A DNA stretch of 64,000 nucleotides from Phanerodontia chrysosporium (taxonomy: Eukaryota > Basidiomycota > Agaricomycetes > Polyporales > Phanerochaetaceae): positions 62,001-126,000 of the forward strand of contig MJGA01000047.1 in assembly GCA_001910725.1 (NCBI GenBank), in the 5' to 3' direction. Shown piece after piece: positions 46,687 to 58,636 of the stretch. Position 1 is the stretch's first letter; every line of letters starts with the position of its first letter. The notes under the pieces are model-generated. The model ran no database searches, was not told the origin of the DNA, and saw only the letters and a program-made list of their open reading frames with translations. A program made the translations under genes and the position numbers.

Positions 46687-49254
46687 CTAGTGACTCGTGA
46701 GCCTTCGTTTCTTCTGGTTGCTCGGTCGCGGGTTTGACTTTGCGGGGTAGATGCAGCTTGCCATGTGCACCCTATCGACGCTTTCTACCTACCGTGCCTA
46801 TACATCGGCATGGTCCGAAGTCGTCGCTGGGCAATCCTCAGGCAGGCGAGCGCAGCTGCACAATCATCCAGCAGCAATGAACAATACGGAGAAGCTGCCG
46901 CATCAACGGCCGCGCATGCAATGCTCCTCCTCGGCTCTGGAATCTGCCAAGAAACAATCATTGGCCGATCTGAACGCAAGCTCATCCTCCCCCATTGTAC
47001 TCGTCTGCATCAGCTGAACGATGCTGAAGATATCAACGAGTCAGCAATTGTGTCGGTTTGACAAACCTCACGACTTCACTGCCCGCTTGCACGCCTGTGC
47101 TCCATGTTATCTCCGACGCCTCGCGACAGTTGTGCTCTCCCATCTGAGGTCTGGCCTTTCATCCTTCAGCTTGCTTGGAAGCCTTTCGGCTTTCTCTCCC
47201 AGCCGTACCTCCTTGTGGCACCCGTGACCCATATCGCACCCTCTTCACGGCTAAGAAATCCCTCATTGCGGTAACCTTCATCGAGGTCGTCCACCAGACC
47301 AAGCCCTCGCCCTGCATCCCTGCACACACACCCGGCTTCTCTGCCGTCGCTGTGACACCAGTGCAGTTCTGCCAAGTGTCATCAAATTTAGTTCAAGCAT
47401 GCCACCTTTGCACTGTGGATCCGTCAGACTCTGATGTTCCATTTGTCGGATGCTGCAAGCAAGTGCGAATTCTCTAAGCCAGCCTGTCCGCCCTAAGACC
47501 TATCGTGTGTATTATGCGTTTAGCCCTGTGTCTATACCTGACCGCTTTTCTTCAGACTGGGCTACTGATGCACCTCTGCTTTGCGCTCTCGTTGACACCT
47601 GTGCTTGGGTCGACGGGAGTTTCTGTCGCAGGAACGCTGTTGCTTGAGCTTATTCGACTTTCCGTGGCATCATGACATCATGCACATTCCTTTGTCACCA
47701 CGACCCTCGTATCTCGAGTTCCCAGCCCACATGTGCAGCCGGCTAGCCCACACCTTCGCGAGCCTTTTTGTGTCTTCACAGATCCCCAAGGACAGCCTGA
47801 CATAGCTTATCACTCGTAGCCGACCATGTTATGGAAATGCAATGAACGCAGCGACACTGGACCCGCGCGCACACGTACAACAAGCCCGCCTACTCGGTCG
47901 TGCAAGGAAAGATGGACGGCATTTCCTCCTTGTCTCGTAAACCCGTGCGCCATCGGACGCGGATGGCAGGTCGCTGCCACCAGCTGCGCGTCACCGTCCC
48001 TCTCCCGCTCTGCTCCCGTGGTCGCTCCCTCGCTGTAGTGCGCACAGGTCTCTGCGCACGCCGACGTGGTCCTGCGTCACCTGTTCGCACGGCATTCAAG
48101 GGTCGAACGCTTCTCCGAGGCACCCGTATGCGCTTCGCTGCTGGGCCTGGGACGCCAGCGCACACGCAGGCGACCTAGTGCGCGCAACGCGCTCTGAGCC
48201 TGCGTGCCCGCAACCCACCCGTGACCTGCGCAGCCCGCGACGCCCTGCGGGCGTGCACGTCGAGTACGCTTATCTGGCAGCTCGCACGTCGGCACGTCGC
48301 CGGGCGGGGGCTGGCTAAACTCCGCGAACGCACCCGCTATTGAGCCCGGTGCTGGTCGCATGCCGTGCCTGGAAGTTCTGTTGTGATCTGTGGAGCGCGT
48401 CGACGTCTTGCGTGCTCCTGACAATTCGTGTCCCGGCATTGGCTCGCGCCCTAGCACACCTTCGAGGGACGTGTGCGGGCATGACCGGCCGCAGGAACAT
48501 ATAAAAGGCCTACGGAGGAGGCTTGTCGGCCTACCAGCTCACCTCGCCAGCCTTTGCGCAGCGAACTCTCTCCCTTACACCACCCACATACCCCAGCTAG
48601 CGTGGTGCTGCCTCGCCACCGGCGGCTCTCCCGCTCTTTGAGCAAGGCTGAGGACAAGCGGCAGGCGACACTGGTGGACGCCGCGAGTGCCCTCAACTGC
48701 AGGAGCCCTCTTTGACCCTGATCTAGCAGCGCCACAACCCGGACCGGTCTGTAGCCCCCGCAAGTCTGCGGGTGGTGCACCGTCCGCGTCGTGGCGGCCG
48801 CAAGGATCAGTGGTCAACGGGGGCTCCTGCAGCTTGCGAGGCCCGCACCCACAGTAGCCAAGCACGGGCACCTTTAGTGTGGTACGCGTCGTCATCTACT
48901 TTTGAAACGTTGTGCTCACAAAGTGCAGTTCGATCCTGTTGTAGCACGTCTACGCTGTCTATCTACCTTAGCAAGGACTATGCTGTGACAAATTTCGAAA
49001 ATTTGAATACGATTCAGCTGCATCGGCGAAAGCAGCCGCTGGCGTAATTTGGAATGTATAGAGAGAAACGATCGCAGCGGATTCGCATGAGTGTATATCT
49101 GTTCTCTTCACCGCATTCATATCATTATTGGTATACAAATCGCAACGACAAGTCTCCTTCCTGACATTTGCTTCGGAAGTGGAACGCTAGGATACATGGT
49201 AGCCAGTAAATCGTACGCAAGATAGCGATACAAATTCCCCATCCATGGTAGCGA
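46687..49254. other. 2.6-kb stretch without a supported gene
   Basis: Open frames are short and show no domain or exon chain. A good TATA box stands at 48500 without a recognisable gene after it. Confidence 0.5.
48500..48507 (+). promoter_or_regulatory. Orphan TATA box (TATAAAAG)
   Basis: It has the same TATAAAA form and a pyrimidine-rich follow-up like those before the MFS and CFEM genes, but no plausible coding start was found downstream. It may be a relic promoter or that of a non-coding or very short transcript. Confidence 0.3.
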
Positions 49255-50361
49255 TCAGCGCGAGGCTGTGTACGTCGGAGGCGCATCCAGCACGGTGCTC
49301 TCCGCCGCAGTCTGCGCCTCTCCGCGACTCTGCAGCAGAAGCTCGCGGCCCAGCTCGCTCATGCTTCTCCCATGGGTCGTCGAGCCGGCAAGCGGGGAGC
49401 GGAGAGCCGGCACCGCAGTCCCTGCCTCCGCTGTCGTGTGCTGATACAGCACAAAGTCGCTCGAGTACGATGAATCGGGCCGCGGGCTGAGCGGTTCGGT
49501 CGCGAGCGACGGTGTCACCACCGACGCCTTTGTGTTGAGCGTCGTCGGTACCGAGGCACGGTGCAGCAAGCCTGTGAAATAGAATGACCACATCAGCTCG
49601 GGTGTGGCCTTCAGGCATGCGTGCGACGCTCACTGGACTGCGTGTACGGGGTGCTCGACTGCTCGACGGAGGCCTGCAATCTCGCCAGCCGCCTACGCTG
49701 GAGGAAGACTACACGGCTAGCAAGCCGAGCAGCGCTAGGCACGGCACGAGCACCGCAGGCAAGATGACCTTCAGGTTGTTCGATTTCCCTTCCCCGGCAG
49801 AAGGACCTGCACCCTGGGAATCTGGTGGCGGCGCTGAGCTACTCCCCGGTTCAGCCGAGCCATCCGACGGCACATAACTGAGATAGTCGACGCAGTACGT
49901 CGTCCATGGGAGCCCGATTGTCGAGACTGGCGCAGTCACGACAAGCGTGTGCTCGCCTGCAGGGACATTGGGCGACTGGTAGAACAGCCGCCTCGACTGG
50001 TATTCTGTGCCGTTCTTGTTCGTGTAGCTCACCGGAGCGAGGCTGTCGAGAGTGTACGTCGAAACGGCCGTGTTATTCGGCAAAATGCAGCCGTACACAG
50101 ATATTGCCGTCCCTGTCGCACTCGAACGTCAAGCCAGACGAAGCCACAACAGGAATGACAGGCGGACCATTGAAGGTAAACTGTAATGCAGAATTTGGGT
50201 TCCCGGAATACGCTGTAGTCCTGCAAAATCGTTCGCTCATACGTGAAACAGATGAAAGACAAGACCTACTGGTTGTAGTCCGGAGTATTGGTCGTCTGGT
50301 TGTACCAGCCCGTCAAGTAGTCTATATCAGGGCTGGTATTGTCGACGATGACTGCCTGCAT
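49255..50361 (-). CDS. Single-pass membrane protein of the same family, copy 3, with a one-base break after the helix
   Basis: Minus-strand exons 50361-50270, 50220-50168, 50112-49634 and 49571-49255. The first two (92 and 53 nt) equal those of copies 1 and 2. The ectodomain reads AVIVDNTSPDIDYLTGW, LQFTFNGTAISVYGC, TYTLDSLAP and EHTLVVTAP. A helix PAVLVPCLALLGLLAV then meets TAG at 49711-49709. In the next frame the chain goes on with a basic juxtamembrane cluster (RRRLARLQAS), crosses a good intron and ends with DAPPTYTASR like its paralogs. One missing base near 49712 explains this. With it the protein would have about 313 residues and a longer cytoplasmic tail than copies 1 and 2. Without it the product ends inside or just after the membrane. 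Confidence 0.78.
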
Positions 50362-50760
50362 GGTAGCAAAGAGTTAGCTCGGGGGCAAAAGCGAACATGC
50401 CACGGATGCAGCGGCACTTATGCCAGTCCCTCTTCCGTGTAATACAGCCGCGCCATCTTCATCTGTCAGCTTGAAGCACTCGGGACCTCGATACATGGGA
50501 AGTAACCGGACCACATCGGGGTGCGGCGATATACACCGTATCAAGCGTCTTTCATTGACTGTTCGCAGCGATTACCCACGGTTGATCCTTGAACGCAATC
50601 CGCCCTGGATCCGATGGTGTCCCTGATCACAACTTGCACTGTTAACATCATGCAATAGCTTATAATGATGCACGCAAACCCGTGGTGTATTGTACACATG
50701 AACATGTTCTATAGATGGATCAATGCAAACCAAAATGCCTCGACGGGCCCCGAGCCTCCC
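50362..50760. other. Intergenic region
   Basis: Promoter side of membrane-family copy 3 and 3' flank of the HECT ligase gene, both minus strand. No gene is seen. Confidence 0.6.
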
Positions 50761-53700
50761 TTACGACAAGTCAAACCCGGCATTCGACTGAATCGCCTGC
50801 AAGAGCTTCTCCCGTAGCGTCCTCTCGTTCTTGTAACGCGGCAGCTGGGAGAATCTCATCGTCAACGAGAGGAGTATGAGTTATGTGAAAGCGAATCCCC
50901 ACCTTCAACAAGTTCACGCACGTGCTCGCCGTCGGCAGCCTGTTCTCGTCCGACCCTGCATCACGGATAGCAAAGTTCGGCACGAGCTCCTTGAACCCTC
51001 TGCGAACGCAATCTTGATCAGTACACTGATCTTCAGCGCAGTGAAAGACTTACAAGAGTGGTGGCCGGCTACAGCTCGTCGCAAAGCGGAGGAGGGCTCG
51101 CCGCTGGTCCTGGTTGAACGTGTTCACGACCCGCCAGAACATCTCGATTGTAGGTTCATGGTCGTCGAAAAGCCCGCCATACTGTGTATGCATGCGAAGA
51201 TCGACAAGGTCAATTGGCGAGTTCACGCCGCCAAGAAGAATTTGCAACTCTTGCTGGTTGAACATCCTGCAACCGCATTTGTTGAATATACGCGTGGAGG
51301 AAAAGGCCGAAAGACACAACCTACCGCAACCATTTGGGATCGATCATCTCCGACAAGCCCTCGAAGAATGCGTCACTCTGACGCTTGATCTGCTTGTTCA
51401 GACGATAGTGAGAGACGAGATAAATGTACTGCAGCCGGTTCTCGCGAGTGACAGGCACTTGGTCACCGTTAGGGATAAGCGGGATCGTCTTAGCCACGCC
51501 GAACTCTATCGTCCAAACCGTCAGCAGAGGCGAAGGCCCAGTAATACGTTCGACGAACCTTCGGTGGTGACCGCAAATGTGAGTGATAGTTCTTCTGGAT
51601 TGCCGGTGTAGTGCTTCAAGAAGATGAGACCTTGGTACAGCTCCGGATCGAGAGATGCGAGGTCGTCTAGGAAACTTTGTTTGCCCAACCACTGACAAGG
51701 AGCGTCAAATCAGCATGCCCATGTCAGAAAACTCGACCCATGCCCACCTTGGCCAAGAAGAACCCGGCGAATGCGACGTCGACAAGGATGCCCTCGTAGA
51801 GCGCTTGCCCAGTATGCGTCCGATAAAGCGATACCATGCCAAACTTCCCGCTGCGATGTCGAGGTCAGTACTTCAGCGATACGTCAGTGGACACAGGTGC
51901 TCACATTCCGTGGCATACGAGTGCGGATTTGGATACAACTCATTCTTCTTGTTCGCGAGCCAGAGACCGCGATCGGTGTCGAAGACCTCCTTGCACAGCT
52001 CGGTGAGGAACTCTTTGAAGACACCACCACCGTCAATGCCCGCCCTATACATGCAGCAACCCCGTTGAGCACGACATCAGACAAACAAAGTAAGGGATCC
52101 ACGCACTCTTCTTGCCCAAACTGGTCGATAAACGTGATTGCAATCGGGCCCTTAAGGTCGACGTCGCCCAGGCGGTTGAACCCATCTTCTGCGATCCTTC
52201 CACGGCGCACAGTGACGCGCACGGGCGGGTTGTATCCCATGTGCCGACTACGCAGATTGTACCCGCGTGCAGCCGCGTCGTTGTGTACAAAGCCCGGAAA
52301 ATGCTCACACGCACGTCGAACGGAATCGCAAAAGGGATGTTGTTGAGTACTCCAAGACGCGGCGACAGCTGCGCAATCTGCCGTTTCGACAGGTACCGCG
52401 GTGCGGTTCCGGTCGTTTCTTGTGACATTTGCGACTCTTCGTAGCTGGAAGAACGGAGTCAGAGAGATAAAAAAACCAGTTCTGGTCTCAGGTACGCACA
52501 TTGCGGCATCTACAAAGGGGCCGATGTCAACCTGCGACGTCATGAGCCAGTGGTCTGGCGGTGTAAACGGGCGTCTCGAGCTGGCAGAACAGGAGTGAGT
52601 ATCCTGGCCAAAACTGCGGACTGCAACTTACTCTCTCGCATGTATTGCCTGCAGAAGCTTTGTCATCCGTTCTCGTGCATTCTCCAAGGTCAAGTTAGGG
52701 ATGCCAGGAATCGTGACTTCATTGACGTTCGTCTGGTCCTCGCGCCAGTACAACAAGAACACTATATTCAGCAGCTGTTTGCTGAACGATGTGATTTCGT
52801 CCAGCGTCAATGGGTTCCGCGCTGTGATCGTGGTTGTTGCGGTGTTAGACGCTAAAGTCGCGGACGACAGAGTGGTTGGAGATGACGAGAAGAACTCGTC
52901 GTCACCCATGGTGAGCAGTGCCTGGTTGTAGAGATCGACGAGGAAGAGCAGCGGAGGCCAGTGGGCGGCATGCGCGGGATCTGCGTGCACCGTGAGTAAG
53001 GGCTGGGAGCGAGCTATGATGACGCACCTGTCAAGGCAGTGACATTTCCTGCATTCCAAACGGATTGCGTCTGACATATCCACGATACACCTCCCTCACA
53101 AGCCCTCCTCCGCTCCATGCTACAACAGCCCCAGCTATCCGGTCTCGGCGGCTCGGCCAAATCGTCGACAGCGCCTGCAGCCACCCGACCAAGGCTTCCT
53201 TCGTCGCGTTGCTCGTATGCTTGTATGCGGCAGATACAAGTGAGTTCAGGTGACTCGGCGACGGGAGCGTCTGCAGCCGCGTGCGAGTCTTGCTGTCGAG
53301 GGCTGGTAGTGACCGCGAGACTGCGAATGTCGAGACGACCTCTACGCGGGTCCGCGACTCGTCTTCGCCTGATTCGTCGTCATCTTCTGCCCAGCCATTG
53401 TTCTGAACAGCATTACGCTCCGGAGGTTCGAGTGCATGGATTGGTAACGCCATCATAGTGTCCGTGGTCAGCCGGAGATAGGCTACCATCGCGGACGCAG
53501 GCAACGCGCCATAGCGTGGAGGAACAAATGCAGCGAGGTTGGCCAGAAGATTGACGCGTGCTTCGTCGGTAGTAAGTTGTGCAAGTATGTGTGGGATGGC
53601 GTCGACCGTAAGGTGTTGCAGAGGAATGCGTGGTGCCAGGAAGGTGAGAGAGTTGAGCGGGAGACGATTTGGAAGGAGTGGTATAGTCAGAACACTTGCA

Positions 53701-54544
53701 AAGAAATGCACAAGTGAGAGAGAAAATTGGGTTGACACAGGCTCTACGAGGGAAAAGGGCAGGATCGATAACGAAACCAAGTCGACAGACTTGGTGCTGA
53801 TTTCGACTGAACAGGCTAGGAAACAGTTAGTCACAGCTACAGAGAATCTGGGGAAAACGCACAATGTTTTGTATTGCACGCGCCAGCAGGCTGTGATATC
53901 CGCTCTTTAGCAGGTGTGAAAGCAGCTCCAACTGCGCGCCTGAGACCTTGGAAGAAGACTGTGGGGTTAACAGGGTCTCGACCACTTTCAACTGCGATGC
54001 TGCAGATGGCGACCTAAGTACGAAGTCAGCAAAGCGGAGTGAATCGAAGTGCGCGCGCATACAGTGGGCTATCTGACACGGCCTGCAAGATGAGACCAGC
54101 GACCTTGCGCAAGGAAATCGTCCAGGATGGGTCAGACGCAGCCTCAATCAAGTGAGCTGCAGGCATCATTCGTTAGCAGAGTAATGGAGGACCAAGACAC
54201 CTCTACTCACCTGCGTTATCCGCGAGCATCGCGTCTGCCCACCGCCCCAGCAGTGTCGTGTCCTTGCCCACGAGGACGAGACATCGAAGTCCAGTGATGT
54301 TCGTGACATTCTCCTCGAATGTCCGGCGAAGCTCGCTGCGAACGTGCTGGGCATGCTTGCGGCCGCGCCACCAGCTCTGGATACGCGTGGCGCTTTCTTG
54401 CCTCCTGCGCATATCGTTCCGCTGCATACGCCGTGCCTTCGCGTCTTGCAGAAGGGAGCTTTGGCTCGCAGTTGTGGTAAGTCCACCTAGGTTTATTTCG
54501 CGCCGTCGTTTTCCGGGGCCATCGCCAAAGAGGGGGAAGTCCAT
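50761..54544 (-). CDS. HUL5: HECT-type E3 ubiquitin ligase, HUL5/UBE3C-like, with four one-base breaks
   Basis: Proteasome-associated ubiquitin-chain elongating ligase by family. Fourteen minus-strand exons: 54544-54211, 54156-54063, 54013-53863, 53815-53028, 52980-52632, 52580-52500, 52444-52107, 52044-51905, 51850-51748, 51691-51559, 51505-51325, 51266-51054, 50999-50903, 50844-50761. An IQ motif (ATRIQSWWRGRKHAQHVR) near residue 50 is the UBE3B/UBE3C hallmark. LTIPLLPNRLPL, WPPLLFLVDLYNQALLTMGD and PDHWLM follow. The HECT domain has VRVTVRRGRIAEDGF, AGIDGGGVFKEF, LYPNPHSYATE, SLAWYRFIGRILGK and STCVNLLKLPRY with the catalytic cysteine codon at 50920-50918. Four places each lack one base (about 53800, 53035, 52305 and 51815). 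Allowing for these, all phases close at 1029 residues. No other stop or damage is seen, which argues for consensus errors. At about 53800 a weak intron with a GTCTGT donor is an alternative. Confidence 0.88.
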
Positions 54545-56366
54545 CGTGAGTGCGAGGTTGAGTACACGGTGTATGTGTCGAACTGCGAAGTTGTCTCTAG
54601 GTTTGGTAGAAAGCAAGAGCGGCAGAGACAAAGATTAGAATACCAAGGTGTGATGAATGAGATGCAGAGGAACGAGCGGTGTTGAGGAGATGAGCGTCGC
54701 GGAAGACGTGCAGAACGACGTCGAGGCCGTTTGCGTCAGCTTACGCGGCGTAAGCGCGAATTTGTCAGCACTAATTATCGACGCGGCAAAGCCCGCGCGT
54801 CCTTTCCGGGATCCCCACCTCGACTCGCTACACCGTTCACCATTTCCTTTTTTGCGCCATGCAATACCACAACAACAGGCCTCTCTCACCATAACATAGT
54901 CTGAAGTCAACCCGCAATTCTTCTGGAAAACTCATCCATCCAGCCTATGCGGACCTATCGCGACAGGGATAGTTGCAGGAGCCGTCGATACGCAATCCGG
55001 CTGCTGTGCAGCAATGGACCACCTACCAAGAGTCGTGGCTGCTGCATGCCCATCCCGTCAATTCGCGGCGCTCGCCACTGGGCGGGCGTGCCCTTACTTT
55101 CGGGCTTCGGCACCCGTCGAAGTGCTACAGCGGTTGCGTGGTGGCTCGATGGACGCCGATACGACTGCGAGAGTTGGTGGATAGGTCCGCAGTGCGTCTC
55201 GTCTCTGCTTCATCTTTGCCAGCATCCGTGGTGCCTACCTGCTGCGGCTCAGCTCCATCTGCTGCAGCTCGCCATGCGACTGATTTCTGGCCCTTCTCTG
55301 TCGCCCTCAATGCTCCATGTGCTAGCGTTATGACCCCAGCGTCATTTGCGCCGGACCTCCTGTCTCGTCGCCTTCTCCGCAGTCCCTCAGACGCTAGATG
55401 GGTGCCCTGACCAATTGGAGTACATGCAAGATGGTCAACTGCACTTGAAGTCGTGTGCACAAGTCGTGAGCTCTGACTACCTCCGCTATATTCACGTCCG
55501 CTCTGACCTCCGTGTCACTCAGGGAATGGCGTCCAGACCCCCATATCGCTGTCGCCATGACATCTGTATTACGTGCTGCTGTCTCGTCGCTTGCAATTCG
55601 GGCAACCCTGTCATCCTGCTCGAAGTTGAAATGAAGGTGCTACCCTCAAAAATATTAAGGTCTGCTCTCGCTGGGCTTCGCATCGATATTTGCAAGAACG
55701 CCTTGCACGATCAGCTCCCGCGACCGGAAGCACCATGCCCATCTTCTGGCTGCGCGTGGTGATGCTCCAGAGAATCTGTCACCTGTATGGTTTACATTTG
55801 ACACAGGATCTAGCACATCAACCCATCACCGCTATTTTCTCACCCGCGGTTGCCGGTGAACGCTCAACACGTTGATCTAGTCATAGCTCTCGAAGCAGCT
55901 GACCTGGAAGGTTCCTTCTGGCGTGAACCATGAATTCTTCGGTGTGCGGACTTCCCGCGGCCTATTCTTGACCTCTTTGCTGGACGCCGCCGCTCACTGC
56001 AATCAATGCTCGCAGCGGTTGTCGCCATGCTTTGGGTGTCTCAGGGGGGACTTGCAGACAGACATCTCGAGGCACCCGCGATTGCGACCACAAGCTGCGG
56101 CGCCGACGCTGCAAGAGACGTCCGGGGTCTAGAACTCCGGAACCTTCCGCGCGCACGATCGCTCCCGTTCTGGGGGCCACGCACCAAATGAGGTAACCGC
56201 GCTCCGTTTGGCGACGTCACTGCCACTCCCCGTGCACTCGTGCAGGCGCCGAGGGGTGATCGCGGGCGAACACGTATAAAACGGTCTGGGGTCAGCCATT
56301 TATTCGTCCCGCTCCCTCTCGACGACCGTTCATTTCACCAGCTCGTCTCTACGCCGCCTAGACACC
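54545..56366. other. Divergent intergenic region
   Basis: Between the HECT ligase start (minus) and the first CFEM gene (plus). A small open frame from ATG 54690 has no recognisable features. The region probably contains both promoters. Confidence 0.5.
56275..56281 (+). promoter_or_regulatory. TATA box of CFEM gene 1
   Basis: TATAAAA lies 92 bases before ATG 56367 and is followed by a CT-rich leader. This strong core promoter layout is typical of highly expressed secreted-protein genes. Confidence 0.65.
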
Positions 56367-57101
56367 ATGTTCAACATGAAGTCCCTCGCTGTCCTCGCCG
56401 CCGTCGCGGTCGCAGCTCATGCCCAGCAGTCGTCGTCTATCCCCACCCCCGACAGCTGCATCACCAACTGCATCACCCAGGCTGCCTCGGCCAACGGCTG
56501 CACGAACATGTGAGTCTGCACCTTTTCCATGTGCATTCAGCATTCTCATGGCTGTCTCCGTCAGCTCCGACTTTAGCTGCCTGTGCACGAACACTGCGTT
56601 CCAGCAGGCTGCTGCCTCGTGCCTGCAGAGCAACTGCTCCGCGCAGGACGTTACTGCCGCTCTCGCGCTTCAGCAGCAGGAGTGCGCTGCCGTCAGTGGT
56701 ACGTGTCATGCGTTTTCGTCGCGCGGACTGGGTCAGCTGACACAGTTCCACCAGCATCATCTGGCGCTAGCGGCGCGACTTCCTCGACGCCTTCTGCCAC
56801 GTCCACGCCGGCGTCTGTATCTTCTGCCGCGTCCTCCGTCGCGTCCTCGCTCTCGAGCGCGGCCTCCTCCGCCGGCTCGTCGCTCTCCTCCGCAGCTTCC
56901 AGCGCGTCGAGCAGCCTCTCCGGCGCCCTCTCATCGGCGACCAACCCCTCCAGCAGCGGCTCGGGTTCTTCCACGTCCGACACCGGCGCCCCGTCCAATA
57001 CCGGAAACGCTGCCGGTGCGGTCGCCGTCGACTGGAACACGGTTGCTGGTATGGGCGCTGCCCTCGTTGGCGTCGTCGCTGGTGCTGGCCTCGTCCTCTA
57101 G
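56367..57101 (+). CDS. CFEM domain GPI-anchored cell-surface protein 1
   Basis: Exons 56367-56509, 56565-56698 and 56755-57101 give 207 residues. A signal peptide spans about residues 1-19 (MFNMKSLAVLAAVAVAAHA). The CFEM module follows with eight cysteines, in the contexts DSC, TNC, NGC, FSC, CLC, ASC, SNC and QEC; the fourth and fifth are in the FSCLC segment. After it comes a Ser/Ala repeat tail (SSAASS units) and a hydrophobic C terminus (AGMGAALVGVVAGAGLVL) suited to a GPI-anchor signal. Family members sit in the wall or membrane and bind heme iron or take part in adhesion; which applies here is unknown. The second CFEM gene follows at 58637 on the same strand. Confidence 0.92.
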
Positions 57102-58636
57102 ATTGTGTAGAGTTTGCACTTTGCAGGGATGGACTTCTGTTTGGACTTCTATTATGGATATTACGCATACATGTTCCCCTCGCGAAAAGTAGCCTTACTG
57201 CCGCTAGCTGCCGCCTCCCCGAGGATCATGGCAAGGTATCCTGTCATGTATTCTACCCATTCAATGTTGTAATCTTTCCCGACTGCTCGCGTGATTTCGC
57301 AAGAGTACCCTTCTGAACTTCGGAGGTCTAGATGGGATACGGCTCAGGGTTCGTGAATAGCGGTGGCTCGCCGTGCTGCGTGTCGTGCGACGACACTGAC
57401 GTAGAGATCCTCAAAGCACAATGATCAAACGTTGTTTGCGGTCCTTGCTCGCCATCTAGCCGACTGCATGATTCTGACTTGTGCCTGTGATATTTTACAC
57501 TACGGATATTGTACACTGTACCGCAACATTTCGTAGTTTGCTAGGCTGGAGTTGCGCGTCGACGCGAACGCGTCCCGGTGCACGCTCTGTGGAGCCACGG
57601 GATCGCGTGCAGCGTGAAGTGTTTCACCGCCGTCGTCGCTTGGGTGCGCAGCCGACAGGCACTCGACAGCGAGCCACTCACATGTTGACCACAGACCACG
57701 TCCTGCCTCACGCTTTGAGAAAGGTCCCGTGTTGCCTCTAGACTCCTACGGGGCAGCGGTGCCCGCCCTGCCAACGACGGGCTCGCTCGCCGCGACATCG
57801 TCGGCCGTACGCTGCCGCCCTGCGCCGGGCCCTCCTTCGGGTGAGGGCCCTCGCTTCGCTTTGGCCGTGCTGCACCTGGGGCACGACGAGCGCGAAGCGG
57901 GTGCCATGTCCACATGCAGCACCCCGCCGCTAACATACGCATCCCCGACGAGCATTGCGCAAGCGGACGCACCACATGCACGCCGCGGTCAACTGACCTA
58001 GCAGCCCCCGTCTCCTAATTTCGCGCACGCCGCCTTCTACGCTGCATGGTCAGGCCCAATTCGGTCCGCCTCCCGCGACTCCGTCTCGGATGTGGTGCAC
58101 TGCCCGCTCGGGACGGGCGGCGGTTGAGGTGCGGAGAGGAGCCTGCGAGAGCAGTCGACGCCAAGGCGACGCTGTGCACATGGCAAGATGGTCAGTTGTC
58201 GACGCCGCTGTTGGGAGGGATGCAACGCGCGGGGATGCCTCGCCGTCGGTGGGCGAAGGGGCAGCGCAGGGTCACGGGACGTATATAGCGAGGACGCTCG
58301 CACGGTTTGCCTGTTTCGCAGCTACGACCTTTTTCTCGCGATCCTCGACGTGCACTCGCTCGCCCTCGTTCGGCCCCTTCTGCCTGAGCTAGCCCCGACG
58401 CCGCTTCTGGAACCAGACGAGGTCACGCAGCCATCAGCAGGCCCTCGACGAGCGCACGCCGCTGTTTTTAGCTCTTGCCTCCACACTCGTTTTCTCCCCC
58501 GTCCTCTCACAGCGAGGCCCACTGTCCTTTCCCTTTGTCTTCCCCCTACTCCTCAACTCGACTTTCCAGCTTTTGATTCCCAGCCGAGTCCGAGAACAAA
58601 CCCCCTCCGGAACCTTAAAGTCAAACCCGAGACAAG
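57102..58636. other. Intergenic region between the CFEM genes
   Basis: Contains the 3' flank of CFEM 1 and the promoter and leader of CFEM 2. A TATA-like GTATATAG at about 58280 lies 350 bases before ATG 58637. No gene is seen. Confidence 0.55.

Noticed and set aside
50761..54544. HECT ligase as a decayed pseudogene
   Set aside because: All four breaks are single missing bases, every splice site is intact, and motifs including the catalytic cysteine are kept. Consensus error is more likely, though not proven.
54690..54899. Small plus-strand open frame beginning MSVAEDVQNDVEA
   Set aside because: About 70 residues, no recognisable motif, no splice partner. It lies just upstream of the HECT gene start on the other strand, where leader sequence is expected.
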